DNA from: Ilyomonas sp965277535
GTDB taxonomy: Bacteria > Bacteroidota > Bacteroidia > Chitinophagales > Chitinophagaceae
Assembly (NCBI GenBank): GCA_965277535.1
Contig: OZ255825.1
Span: 3,720,001 to 3,784,000, forward strand
Length of the DNA: 64,000 bases
Direction of reading: 5' to 3'
This document shows, in pieces, positions 7,770-16,900 of the stretch. Both the position numbers and the translations under genes were made by a program. Position 1 is the stretch's first letter, and every line of letters starts with the position of its first letter. The notes below the pieces were generated by a model. It did no database searches and was not told the DNA's origin. It saw only the letters and a list, made by a program, of their open reading frames with translations.

Positions 7770-8963
7770 TTATTTACTCAAGTGCATACTGCGCTCTTTA
7801 TACAACGTTCTAAAGTACGGATCGCGAAGGTCTTTAATAAAGCGAATGGCTTCGCCTGTGCTCTTCATTTCAGGACCCAATTCTTTGTTTACGTTTGGAA
7901 ATTTATTGAAAGAAAACACCGGCTCTTTGATGGCGAAACCTTCCAGCTTTTTTTCAATAGTAAAGTCTTTCAGCTTCGCTGCGCCAAGCATTACTTTGGT
8001 AGCAATGTTTAAGTAAGGAATCTGGTAAGCTTTAGCGATGAAAGGAGTGGTGCGACTGGCTCTGGGATTGGCTTCTATCACAAACACGTTACCATCTTTA
8101 ATAGCAAATTGTATGTTGATTAAGCCGCAAATATTCAATGCCCGCGCAATCTTTTCAGCATAGTATTCCATCGTTGTGATTACCAACGGAGTGAGGTTGA
8201 AAGCAGGCAGCACGGCATTGCTGTCGCCACTGTGAATGCCAGCCGGTTCGATGTGTTCCATCACGCCCATCACATGAAAATCTTCACCATCAAAAATGGC
8301 ATCAATCTCAGCTTCCTGGCACCTGTCTAAAAAATGATCAATTAAAATTTTATTGTTCGGAATGTGCTTCAGCAAACTCACTACTGCTTTTTCAACTTCA
8401 TCATCGTTAATTACAATTCTCATGCGCTGTCCGCCCAACACATAGCTGGGGCGCACCAGCACCGGGTAGCCTACTTTATTCGCTACTTCAATGGCTTCAT
8501 CAGCCGTGTAAGCGGTGCCATATTCCGGGTAAGGAATCTTTAATTCTTTCAGCATATCGCTAAAGCGTCCGCGGTCTTCAGCAATGTCCATATTATCGAA
8601 CGAAGTGCCTATTATTTTTATGCCTTTTTTGTCCAATCGTTTGGCAAGCTTTAAAGCGGTTTGCCCGCCCAATTGCACAATCACGCCTTCCGGTTTTTCC
8701 AACTCAATAATCTCCCACAAATGCTCCCAATATACCGGCTCGAAGTAAAGCTTGTCTGCCATATCAAAATCGGTGGAAACCGTTTCAGGATTGCAGTTAA
8801 TCATGATGGCTTCGTAGCCACATTCTTTAATGGCGAGCAGCCCGTGCACGCAGCAATAATCAAACTCAATACCTTGCCCAATGCGGTTAGGACCGCTGCC
8901 CAATACAATAATTTTTTTCTTTTTAGAAGGAAAAGATTCGTTGAAAGAAATGGTTTCATTCAT
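7770..8963 (-). CDS. Carbamoyl-phosphate synthase large chain, second half only (split CarB)
   Basis: Corresponds to the C-terminal ATP-grasp (carbamoyl-phosphate) half of CarB, which phosphorylates carbamate for pyrimidine and arginine synthesis. The start is set at 8963 because the sequence from there (MNETISFNES, then KKKKIIVLGSGPNRIGQG) matches the beginning of the second synthetase unit. It is followed by NCNPETVSTDFDMADKLYFE, the ATP-grasp segments VRPSYVLGG and EANPRASRTTPF, and it ends about where that domain ends. The roughly 398-residue product lacks the first synthetase half and the C-terminal MGS allosteric domain. Split CarB proteins are known in some lineages. A 34-codon open extension upstream looks non-coding. 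No first half lies in this window. Confidence 0.87.
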   Translation of the reverse strand: MNETISFNESFPSKKKKIIVLGSGPNRIGQGIEFDYCCVHGLLAIKECGYEAIMINCNPETVSTDFDMADKLYFEPVYWEHLWEIIELEKPEGVIVQLGGQTALKLAKRLDKKGIKIIGTSFDNMDIAEDRGRFSDMLKELKIPYPEYGTAYTADEAIEVANKVGYPVLVRPSYVLGGQRMRIVINDDEVEKAVVSLLKHIPNNKILIDHFLDRCQEAEIDAIFDGEDFHVMGVMEHIEPAGIHSGDSNAVLPAFNLTPLVITTMEYYAEKIARALNICGLINIQFAIKDGNVFVIEANPRASRTTPFIAKAYQIPYLNIATKVMLGAAKLKDFTIEKKLEGFAIKEPVFSFNKFPNVNKELGPEMKSTGEAIRFIKDLRDPYFRTLYKERSMHLSK

Positions 8964-9093
8964 AGCACAAAATTGCGCAAAAGTAAGGGTTAGAACGGTA
9001 ACTGATGCAGCAGAAAATATACGGGAGAATGAAGTTTGTTTTTGCACTAAATACAAAAGCTGCACTGATATTGAATTTATGTTTTGATTTGCG

Positions 9094-10398
9094 ATGAATG
9101 TTTTATCAGCAGAGCTTCAAAAATATGATGTTTGGTATCATTGCATAAATAAAAACCTCGTATCTTACCTCACTGAATTAGAATTGCTTCATTTGAAAAA
9201 CTTGTTACCCCTTATACTGCTACTGCTGCTTTGTTTGGCAAATTTTTCTGCTTTTTCAAAAGCACCACTACCCGATACGCCGGTAGCAAAGCATATAACA
9301 TATATACCTTTTACTATGCTTACCGGTGGCATTATCATTGTTCGAACTACGTTTGATTCCTTTCCCGATTCGCTCAATTTTGTTTTAGATACAGGAAGTG
9401 GCGGCATTTCTCTCGATTCGGCTACCTGCGAATATTTAAAAGTGAAAAAGGAACGGAGCAACATCATGATAAAAGGCATTGCCGGTATGAGAGCTGTTGA
9501 ATTTGCTTACAATCATACATTAAATCTGCCGGGTTTGGTGGTTGACAATCTGGACTTTCACATCAGCGATTATGATGTTTTAACCAGTGTATATGGCATG
9601 AAGATAGACGGCATAATGGGTTATAGCTTTTTGCATCGGTATGTTGTAATGATTGATTATGAGAAGAGCAGGCTGGAAATATTTTCAAAAGGCTTTTATA
9701 AATATCCGCACGGAGGTTACGTATTGCATCCTAAATTCAACACATTGCCCATTCAGCAAATAGGTGTAAAAGAAAAGCGAGACATTCTGAGTAATTTTTA
9801 TTTTGACACAGGTGCCGGCTTATGCTTTTTGATGTCGGATCAATTTTCGGATGACAGTGTTGTTTTTAAAGGTGACAAAAAGATGTATCCCACGCTGGCG
9901 CAGGGTTTGGGCGGCAAAGCAGAAATGAATGTTACTACCGTGAAAGAAGTAAAAATAGGTCCTTATAAATTTAGAAATGTACCTACTTACATCTTTGCCG
10001 ATCCTTATAACGCTACTTCGTATCCACAGGTAAGCGGACTGATTGGTAACGATCTGATGCGCCGCTTTACTGTAATTTTAAATTATACCGAAAGAGAAAT
10101 TTTTATAAAACCAAACAGTTTTTACCGCGATTCGTTCGACTACTCTTACACGGGTCTGGGTCTTTATATGGTTGATAACAAAATAGTGGCATTAGACATT
10201 ATGAAAGACTCGCCTGCCGAAAAAGCAGGCTTGCAGGAAGGAGATGTAATTGTAAGTATAAATAAAGATTTTAGCGGCAATATACAAGCTTATAAAGCCA
10301 TGCTGCAATCGGCTAAGACAACGCAGGTGTTGTTTGTATCGCGCGAAAATGTGGGCTTGCTAAAAATTACTTTAAAAGTAAAAAGCATTTATCGGTGA
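9094..10398 (+). CDS. Retropepsin-like aspartyl protease with C-terminal PDZ domain
   Basis: Probably an envelope protease. A strongly hydrophobic stretch (LLPLILLLLLCLANF, about residues 37-51 from the ATG at 9094) should be a signal peptide or anchor. Two aspartyl-protease half-sites follow: FVLDTGSGG with Asp99 and FYFDTGAG with Asp238, plus the later GLIGNDLMRRFTVILNY. A PDZ domain closes the protein (DSPAEKAGLQEGDVIVSIN, about 365-383). The 434-residue frame starts at 9094, but about 30 residues before the hydrophobic core is long, so a TTG near 9184-9196 is a possible start. It is divergent from carB. Family assignment is good; the substrate is unknown. Confidence 0.8.
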   Translation: MNVLSAELQKYDVWYHCINKNLVSYLTELELLHLKNLLPLILLLLLCLANFSAFSKAPLPDTPVAKHITYIPFTMLTGGIIIVRTTFDSFPDSLNFVLDTGSGGISLDSATCEYLKVKKERSNIMIKGIAGMRAVEFAYNHTLNLPGLVVDNLDFHISDYDVLTSVYGMKIDGIMGYSFLHRYVVMIDYEKSRLEIFSKGFYKYPHGGYVLHPKFNTLPIQQIGVKEKRDILSNFYFDTGAGLCFLMSDQFSDDSVVFKGDKKMYPTLAQGLGGKAEMNVTTVKEVKIGPYKFRNVPTYIFADPYNATSYPQVSGLIGNDLMRRFTVILNYTEREIFIKPNSFYRDSFDYSYTGLGLYMVDNKIVALDIMKDSPAEKAGLQEGDVIVSINKDFSGNIQAYKAMLQSAKTTQVLFVSRENVGLLKITLKVKSIYR

Positions 10399-10439
10399 AG
10401 GTAAACGTGGTTAGCAGGTAACGAGAAATGATTACTGCT

Positions 10440-10814
10440 TCACTCAAACCACTTATGATTAACTGCCAGCAACTTTCTGCACTTTTCTTCCAGAGCTTCT
10501 AAATCAAAAGGTTTGTGTACAATGCCATCAGCAAGGTTATCCTGATACGTTAGTAAAGCCAAAGGATTGGCAGAAAAAAGAAGCACTTTAATGGGATAAG
10601 GCACTTGTTCTTTTATATCGCGACAAACATAGCGTCCATCTTCTCCTTTTAAATTAATATCTAGCAAAATCAAGTGGGGCTTTAGTTCTATAATGTGGTT
10701 GATAAGATTGCGCCCTTCTTCAAAAGTGGCAACAGTGTACTCTTTTCTTTCAAACCACGCTTTTAGCGAAAGCAAAATATCGTAGTCATCATCTACTATA
10801 AAAATGGTTGGCAT
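10440..10814 (-). CDS. Single-domain response regulator (receiver domain)
   Basis: A CheY-like 124-residue receiver with no output domain. The acidic pocket is Asp8/Asp9 (IVDDD), the phospho-acceptor Asp52 (LILLDINLKG), the conserved Ser81 (LLFSAN) and Lys101 (VHKPFD). All key residues are present, so it should be phosphorylated by a histidine kinase. No kinase is adjacent. It ends 41 bp from the stop of the convergent protease gene and starts just after the terminator of the SDR gene. Confidence 0.88.
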   Translation of the reverse strand: MPTIFIVDDDYDILLSLKAWFERKEYTVATFEEGRNLINHIIELKPHLILLDINLKGEDGRYVCRDIKEQVPYPIKVLLFSANPLALLTYQDNLADGIVHKPFDLEALEEKCRKLLAVNHKWFE

Positions 10815-10877
10815 AACTTAATAAGTTTTATACTGAATTCCGTTTTTTGCTTAATTATCAATTTGTTTTTTAGGGTA

Positions 10878-10924
10878 AAAACAAAAGTTCCCCGCATTAC
10901 TGGTAAAGGGGGAACTTTTGTTTT
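10878..10924 (-). terminator. Strong bidirectional intrinsic terminator
   Basis: Arms aaaacaaaagttcccc (10878-10893) and ggggaacttttgtttt (10909-10924) form a 16-bp perfect stem. Its A/T-rich base gives a T-tract on either strand. It is placed to end the SDR transcript 20 bp past its stop. Confidence 0.85.
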
Positions 10925-10944
10925 ATAATAAATGAGTAACAATA

Positions 10945-11748
10945 TTAGTTGTGCGATACAGGCTCCTGTTGCTTCTTCATTTGTTCAGCAGAAGCACTAT
11001 CGGGCGTAACTGCCGCCATAGCTACCTGCATTTTGTTTTTCATTCCCGATACCACTTTGTCGTCGCCACTCATCAAAGCATTGTAACCATCTTTGGCTAC
11101 ATCGGCAGGGTCAGACAATTTGGTTTCCTGTACAATTTTTGAATCCTGCATTTCGGCTTTATTAAAGAAATCGGTATCTGTGGCACCAGGTAGCAAAGCC
11201 GTAATAGTTATGCCTTCGTGGTCTTTGTTTTCGGAGCGAATAGCTTCGGTAAACGATTGTACAAAGGCTTTTGTTCCATGATATACGGATTGCCACGGTC
11301 CCGGTGTTTTACTGGCGATAGAGGACAGGTTCAAAATTTTACCTTCGCCACGAGCCACCATGTCTTTTAAAAATTGTTTGGTAAGAATCAAAAGGCTGCC
11401 GATATTTAATTGAATGATATCGAGTTCGCGATTGATATCAGTATCGGTAAACAAACCATACTGACCCTGACCGGCATCGTTTACCAGCACATCTATCTCA
11501 ATTCCCTTTGTTTTTACATCATCATACACCGAGAAAGCTTCTTCGCGTTTGAACAAATCTTTGGCCAACGGTTCTACCTGAACACCGTATTGGCTTTTCA
11601 GTTCGGAAGCCGTTTTTTCGAGGTCGCCGTTTTCACCACGAGCCACAATCACAAGATTATATCCATCTTGTGCAAACAGTTTGGCAAGTTCGTAACCAAT
11701 GCCGCTGGTAGCACCCGTTATCAGTGCGTATTTTCCATTTTGTTCCAT
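10945..11748 (-). CDS. Short-chain dehydrogenase/reductase
   Basis: A classical SDR NAD(P)-dependent oxidoreductase: cofactor motif TGATSGIGYELAK near the N-terminus, LVNDAGQGQYG in the NAG position, and the catalytic YHGTKAF (YxxxK) with an upstream serine (NLSSIAS). The start at 11748 (MEQNGKYALITG) is preferred; the frame runs 8 codons further upstream without family support. The Asn-Ala-Gly motif reads NDAG, a mild variation. The C-terminus is extended by a Met/Gln-rich tail ending EQMKKQQEPVSHN. The substrate is unknown. It stands alone with a strong terminator behind it. Confidence 0.85.
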   Translation of the reverse strand: MEQNGKYALITGATSGIGYELAKLFAQDGYNLVIVARGENGDLEKTASELKSQYGVQVEPLAKDLFKREEAFSVYDDVKTKGIEIDVLVNDAGQGQYGLFTDTDINRELDIIQLNIGSLLILTKQFLKDMVARGEGKILNLSSIASKTPGPWQSVYHGTKAFVQSFTEAIRSENKDHEGITITALLPGATDTDFFNKAEMQDSKIVQETKLSDPADVAKDGYNALMSGDDKVVSGMKNKMQVAMAAVTPDSASAEQMKKQQEPVSHN

Positions 11749-12003
11749 AGGTTTTATTTTTAAAGAAAACAAAAACGATAATTGTGCCAGTGCTGCTTTA
11801 TCTGTGCCCTTGCTTTTGTGAAAATTGATAGCAATCGTTTCTAACTTTTTGAATCAAAAAGGGTTATTCTGCTTTGTAAGATGGTATTAAATTTTCATTG
11901 TGTGCCGTCAGACGCCTTTAAAATGTTTGCTACACAGCCTGTTTACAAAAACGTAATAAAAACAAAATGAGCAAACTGTTTACTTTTACTTATACAATTG
12001 TAC

Positions 12004-14421
12004 ATGATGAAACGCCTATTTATTTTAGCAATAACATTTTCTTACATTACTCTTTCTTACTCGCAACAAATAACAATTGGCCATCGCATTGACCTTCCCA
12101 ACGGATGGAGCTTAACGCCGGCTGGCAAATCGTTGCCCTTGGGCGATTTGCCACTGAATATTACAGTATCTTTTTCAAAAAAATACATTGCTGTTACCAA
12201 TAACGGGCAAAGCACGCAAACAATAGATTTGATTGATGTAATTAATAAGAGAAGGTTGGATAGCGTCGTCATTCCCAAAAGCTGGCTGGGCTTACGTTTC
12301 AGCAGGGACGATAAGTATTTATACGCATCGGGTGGTAATGACAATTGGATTTTGAAATATGGTATAACCAATAACAAGCTGGTGTTGAAAGACAGTATTC
12401 AACTGGGTGAAAAATGGCCCCGTAAAATATCGCCTGCCGGTATTGACATAAATGATGCAAAAGAAACCATGTATGTGGTTACGAAAGAAAACAACAGCCT
12501 TTATACCATTGATTTAAAAACAAAGGGCTTAGATTCATTGAAATTAGGCGCTGAAGCTTATACCTGTTTGTTATCGCCCGATAAAAAGGAACTGTACATT
12601 TCGCTGTGGGGCGGCGATAAAATTTTGGTGTACAATACGATTGAAAAGAAGATGGTTGACAGCATTGCTGTTGGCGATAACCCCAATGACATTTGTCTTA
12701 CTAAAAATGGTCAGTATCTTTTTGTTGCCAATGCCAATGACAACAGCGTTTCTGTGATTGACATAAAAAAGCGGAAGGTGCTGGAAACGCTGAATGCGGC
12801 TTTGTATCCTGATGCTCCGGCAGGCTCAACTACTAACAGCGTTGCATTAAGTAACGATGAAAAAACATTGTACGTTGCCAATGCAGATAACAACTGCCTG
12901 GCAATTTTTGATATTAGTCAAAAAGGCTCAAGCCGTTCCAAAGGGTTTATTCCGGTGGGCTGGTATCCTACTTGCGTACGAACCATTGGCAACACCATTT
13001 TTGTTGCGAATGGTAAGGGCTTTACTTCATTGCCCAACCCTGATTTTCGTCCGTTTGGTAAAAGCGATAAGCCAGCTTCTTCCTATCAGCAGGGCACGCA
13101 GCGTAGTGAATACATTGGTGGTTTGTTTTTGGGCACATTAAGCTATTTTACTGCACCAACAGCGGCGCAAGTAAGCCAGATGTCAAAGCTGGTTTACCAG
13201 AACACGCCTTATAACAAAAACAAAGAAACGGTAGCCCAAGGTGAAGCCGGAAACCCAATTCCAACGCGCATTGGAGATACCTCACCCATCAAGCATGTGT
13301 TTTATATCATCAAAGAAAACCGGACTTACGACCAGGTGTTGGGCGATGTAAAAGAAGGCAATGGTGATACCGCTTTGTGCTTGTTTGGCGAGAAGATAAC
13401 GCCCAACCTTCATGCGCTGGCGAGAGAGTTTGTTTTGCTCGATAATTTTTATGTGGATGCTGAAGTTAGCGCCGACGGGCACAACTGGAGTATGGGAGGT
13501 TATGCCGATGACTATTTAGAAAAAACATGGCCTACCAGCTACGGTGACAGGGGCGGTGAATACGATGCAGAAGGCAACCGCGAAATTGCCAATAACAAAG
13601 GCGGCTTTATTTGGAATCATTGTGCAAAGGCTGGCATCAGCTATCGCACCTATGGTGAATTTGCCGACGATTACAAACCCAATATTCCGATTTTAAAAAA
13701 TCATTATTGCACATACTACACAAGCTGGGATCAAACAGTGCGCGATACCACAAGGGTAGGGCAGTGGAAGCGCGATTTTGATTCTCTGGTAGCCAGCAAT
13801 GCGCTGCCACAGTTGAACACGCTTCGCATTATCAACGACCATACAGAAGGCTTGCGCAAAGGCAGGCCTACACCGTTTGCGCACTGTGCTGATAACGATC
13901 TTGCCGTTGGCATGTTGGTAGAATATTTAAGTAAAAGTCCGGTGTGGAAAAACAGCGTTGTATTTGTAGTGGAAGATGATGCACAGGATGGACCCGACCA
14001 TGTTGATGCACATCGCAGTCCGGTTTACATAGCCGGTGGTTTTGTAAAGCGGCATTTTGTTGATCATACCATGTACTCAACCACTTCGGTGCTGCATACC
14101 ATTGAATTGATTTTAGGCTTTAAACCTATGAGCCAATACGATGCGGCAGCCACACCAATGTGGCGTTGTTTCTCATCCACACCTGACCTAATACCTTTCA
14201 ATGCGAAGCCTTTGCAAACTGACATCAATGCAAAAAATACCGTTGAAAATGCATGGCAACGCAAAAGTGAAACCTTTGATTTTAGTGCTGAAGACAGAAT
14301 ACCCGACCGCGAGTTTACCGAAGTCATCTGGAAAGCTGTAAAAGGTGCAGATGCTATTGTGCCTGCGCCACGAAGAGCCGCGTTTGTAAAGGTGAGCGGG
14401 AAGAAAGATGAGGATGATTGA
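12004..14421 (+). CDS. Secreted beta-propeller (YVTN/YncE-like) and phosphoesterase fusion protein
   Basis: The signal peptide MMKRLFILAITFSYITLSYS is followed by Gln-Gln. The first half (about 30-350) contains repeated YVTN-type blades such as KYIAVTNNGQS, LYASGGNDNW, LFVANANDNSVSVID and LYVANADNNCLAIFD. The second half (about 420-740) matches the alkaline-phosphatase-superfamily 'phosphoesterase' domain: HVFYIIKENRTYDQVLGD, TPNLHALAREFVLLDNFY, DGHNWSMGGYADDY and VEDDAQDGPDHVDAHRSP. Such two-domain proteins are common in Bacteroidota and are probably periplasmic or exported. The substrate is unknown. The frame opens at a TTG at 11998, but ATG 12004 or 12007 fits the signal peptide better. 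Confidence 0.85.
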   Translation: MMKRLFILAITFSYITLSYSQQITIGHRIDLPNGWSLTPAGKSLPLGDLPLNITVSFSKKYIAVTNNGQSTQTIDLIDVINKRRLDSVVIPKSWLGLRFSRDDKYLYASGGNDNWILKYGITNNKLVLKDSIQLGEKWPRKISPAGIDINDAKETMYVVTKENNSLYTIDLKTKGLDSLKLGAEAYTCLLSPDKKELYISLWGGDKILVYNTIEKKMVDSIAVGDNPNDICLTKNGQYLFVANANDNSVSVIDIKKRKVLETLNAALYPDAPAGSTTNSVALSNDEKTLYVANADNNCLAIFDISQKGSSRSKGFIPVGWYPTCVRTIGNTIFVANGKGFTSLPNPDFRPFGKSDKPASSYQQGTQRSEYIGGLFLGTLSYFTAPTAAQVSQMSKLVYQNTPYNKNKETVAQGEAGNPIPTRIGDTSPIKHVFYIIKENRTYDQVLGDVKEGNGDTALCLFGEKITPNLHALAREFVLLDNFYVDAEVSADGHNWSMGGYADDYLEKTWPTSYGDRGGEYDAEGNREIANNKGGFIWNHCAKAGISYRTYGEFADDYKPNIPILKNHYCTYYTSWDQTVRDTTRVGQWKRDFDSLVASNALPQLNTLRIINDHTEGLRKGRPTPFAHCADNDLAVGMLVEYLSKSPVWKNSVVFVVEDDAQDGPDHVDAHRSPVYIAGGFVKRHFVDHTMYSTTSVLHTIELILGFKPMSQYDAAATPMWRCFSSTPDLIPFNAKPLQTDINAKNTVENAWQRKSETFDFSAEDRIPDREFTEVIWKAVKGADAIVPAPRRAAFVKVSGKKDEDD

Positions 14422-14449
14422 AGTGAGTTATAAAAAATTGTTTTCATTT

Positions 14450-14500
14450 CTCTCGCGCAAGCGTCCCGCTTGTGCATATCCTATTCGAGCTTCCGCTCAG
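14450..14500 (+). repeat. Dispersed intergenic repeat, family 2, copy A
   Basis: A 51-bp block starting CTCTCGCGCAAGCGTCCCGC and containing a hairpin (GCGCAAGCG with CGCTTGTGC). It matches 41009-41056 in the same order. It lies between two convergent genes, where a transcription stop is expected. Confidence 0.55.
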
Positions 14501-14543
14501 TTATTGCTTTTTCAAAACAACATCGGGCTGCATCATCGCTATG

Positions 14544-16565
14544 TTACCAGATCTGAATCCTGTTACTGTCAGGCACATACATTTTATCACTAGGCTGCAC
14601 ATTGAATGCTTCATAAAAATGAGCAGAGTTCATTAACGGACCATTCACACGCCACATAGGAGGCGAATGCGGATTGTTGTTAATCCAAAAACGTAGAAAT
14701 GCATCTTTCATCTTCACCCGCCATATCCGTGCAACAGAAATAAAGAACCGTTGGTTGGGTGTAAAGCCACCGTCAACCTTTGTTGTATCATGTCCTTCTT
14801 TGGTCATTTTAAAAGCATCATAAGCAATGGCAACACCGCCAACATCTGCCGTATTTTCGCCAAGCGTCATGGCGCCTTTCACATGCACGGTATCTAAAAC
14901 GGTAAAGGTGTTATACAAGTCAACCACCTGTTTTGTTTTTGCCTTAAATTTTTCGTAATCGGTTTTCGTCCACCAGTTTTTTACATTCCCTTCCTTATCA
15001 AACTGTGCGCCCTGGTCATCAAAAGCATGTGTCATTTCATGACCAATCACCATACCAATGCCACCATAGTTAAGCGCATCGTCCCTGTCGTTATCAAAAT
15101 AAGGTGGTTGTAAAATAGCTGCAGGAAAAACAATTTCATTGGCAGAAGGATTGTAATAAGCCGTAACTGTTGAAGGCGTTGTAAACCACTCCGACCTGTC
15201 AACAGGCTTATTCAACTTCGCTAACTGAAACTGGTAATTGCCGGATGCTGCCGATACCATGTTTTCAAAGTATTTACCCTTTGCAATGGTTACGTTGTTG
15301 TAATCTCTCCACTTGTCGGGATAACCAATCTTCTTTGTAATGGCAAACAGTTTTTCTTTTGCTTTTTGTTTTGTGCTGTCGGTCATCCAATCTATCTTGT
15401 CTATCCTTACAGAAAACGCTTTTTGTAAGTTATTCACCAATTCCAAAGCCCGCTTTTTAGCATCTTCCGTAAAATATTTTTTTACGTACAATTGCCCAAG
15501 CGCCTCGCCCAAATTTTGATCTACTACATCAGCCATTATCTCACCGCGCGACTTTTGTACAGCTTGTCCTAACAATACTTTATTCAACCCGAATACGGCA
15601 TCAACAAAAGGTTTGCTCAACACATTTGCATAAGAACTTATGGAGTAAGCTTTGAGGTAGGTCTTCCAATCAGGGATGGAAATGGTTTTTAAAGCTGCAT
15701 TCAGTTTGTCATAATAAGCAGGTTGCGATACATCAACCGAATCTGTTTTTGCACCCAATTCATTCAACACGCTTACCCAGCCGATATTAGGTTGCCGCTT
15801 TGCAAGGGTTGCAACCGACATTTTATTGTAATTCGCATTGATGTCGCGCAACTCAATATTTGTTTTGTGTGAGGAAGCCAATTGTTTGTCTATGTTGTAA
15901 ACAATGTCGGCATCTTTTATTGCCGTTGCAGAATCGTTGCCCGTGAGTTCAAATAGTTTAGCAAGATATATTTTGTAAGCCTGCTGAATGGCAACACTTG
16001 CTGAATCTGTTCTGAAATAATAATCCCTTTCCGGCAAGCCGATACCCGTTTGATAAATTTGCGCAATATTCAGGCTGCTGTTTTTATTATCAGGTCCAAC
16101 ACCAAAAGCCAGGATAGAAGTGTTGTAAGCCTTTGCTTCGTCTGCTACAAACTTTAATAAAGAAGCTACATTGCTGATGCTGTCAATGCGGTTCAATATA
16201 GGTTTGATTGGCTCATAACCTCGTTTGTCAATGGTAGTTGTGTCCATGCCTGAAGCATAAAAATCGCCAAGTTTTTGCTCAAGGCTTCCCCCTTTGTTAT
16301 CAGCTTTTGAAACACTATCCAATATGCCCCGCAAACGCAATCGCTGCGGGTAATTCATAAACATGTAAGCGCCCACGCCCGACTGTGAAGGTGGTATCTG
16401 TGCCGTATCATACCATTTTCGATTGACATAATTATAAAAGTTATCACCAGGTTTAATGGAAGAATCTATGCCTTGTATCTGTATATCAACCCTGCTTGTA
16501 TTGGAAGTAGTATTACAAGATGCAAAGGCGAAAAATAGGGCAAAAACAAACAATGATGTTTTCAT
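14544..16565 (-). CDS. M13-family zinc metallopeptidase (neprilysin/PepO-like), lipoprotein
   Basis: The signal peptide ends in a lipobox (FFAFASC, Cys17), so it is probably a membrane-anchored oligopeptidase. The catalytic zinc site is intact: GHEMTHAFD with His509, Glu510 and His513, then third ligand Glu570 and Asp574 in GENTADVGG. Further M13 marks are NEIVFPAAILQPPYF, WWTKTDYEKF and RVNGPLMNSAHFYEAFNV; the protein ends with Trp as usual. The 673-residue length is normal. The usual KCxVW end is replaced by VPDSNRIQIW, a common bacterial variant. Two dispersed 11-mers overlap the gene (14932-14942 and 16540-16550, the latter within the signal peptide). Confidence 0.92.
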   Translation of the reverse strand: MKTSLFVFALFFAFASCNTTSNTSRVDIQIQGIDSSIKPGDNFYNYVNRKWYDTAQIPPSQSGVGAYMFMNYPQRLRLRGILDSVSKADNKGGSLEQKLGDFYASGMDTTTIDKRGYEPIKPILNRIDSISNVASLLKFVADEAKAYNTSILAFGVGPDNKNSSLNIAQIYQTGIGLPERDYYFRTDSASVAIQQAYKIYLAKLFELTGNDSATAIKDADIVYNIDKQLASSHKTNIELRDINANYNKMSVATLAKRQPNIGWVSVLNELGAKTDSVDVSQPAYYDKLNAALKTISIPDWKTYLKAYSISSYANVLSKPFVDAVFGLNKVLLGQAVQKSRGEIMADVVDQNLGEALGQLYVKKYFTEDAKKRALELVNNLQKAFSVRIDKIDWMTDSTKQKAKEKLFAITKKIGYPDKWRDYNNVTIAKGKYFENMVSAASGNYQFQLAKLNKPVDRSEWFTTPSTVTAYYNPSANEIVFPAAILQPPYFDNDRDDALNYGGIGMVIGHEMTHAFDDQGAQFDKEGNVKNWWTKTDYEKFKAKTKQVVDLYNTFTVLDTVHVKGAMTLGENTADVGGVAIAYDAFKMTKEGHDTTKVDGGFTPNQRFFISVARIWRVKMKDAFLRFWINNNPHSPPMWRVNGPLMNSAHFYEAFNVQPSDKMYVPDSNRIQIW

Positions 16566-16900
16566 AAACAGATGTTTTGTGAAAGTAAGATGAGTAACCA
16601 GTGAATGGCTTTACTTTTAGTTATGCAAGAATAATAAAACTGATGTTTGTTTTTGCCGAAATTTTGATTCCTGCTATTTTGCAAATTATTCGTACAAAAA
16701 GTTACACTTTGTGAGAAGCCAGAAATACGGTAAAAACAAACATTCACTTTTATATGCTACGGTGAATGGGATTGTAGCTTAAAGCTCACAGCTTAAAAAA
16801 AGCACAAAACAAAACCCAGAACAAATCAGCCAAAACCGGTTGGCTCCTTCTGCGTTCATTGTTATGATAATTATGCCAGCTTCAAAATCAAACCATCCTT
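16566..16900. other. Gene-free spacer with 11-mer and AGCT repeat
   Basis: Holds a TTTGTTTTTGC copy at 16646-16656, a near-copy (gtaaaaacaaac) about 16730, and an AGCT-type run at 16776-16794 (agcttaaagctcacagctt). No reading frame is convincing. The promoter of the M13 peptidase gene should lie at its left end. Confidence 0.45.

Noticed and set aside
8964..9065. 34-codon N-terminal extension of the split CarB frame
   Set aside because: Composition does not match CarB, and the conserved start of the second synthetase half follows it. It also covers a dispersed 11-mer and probably the promoter.
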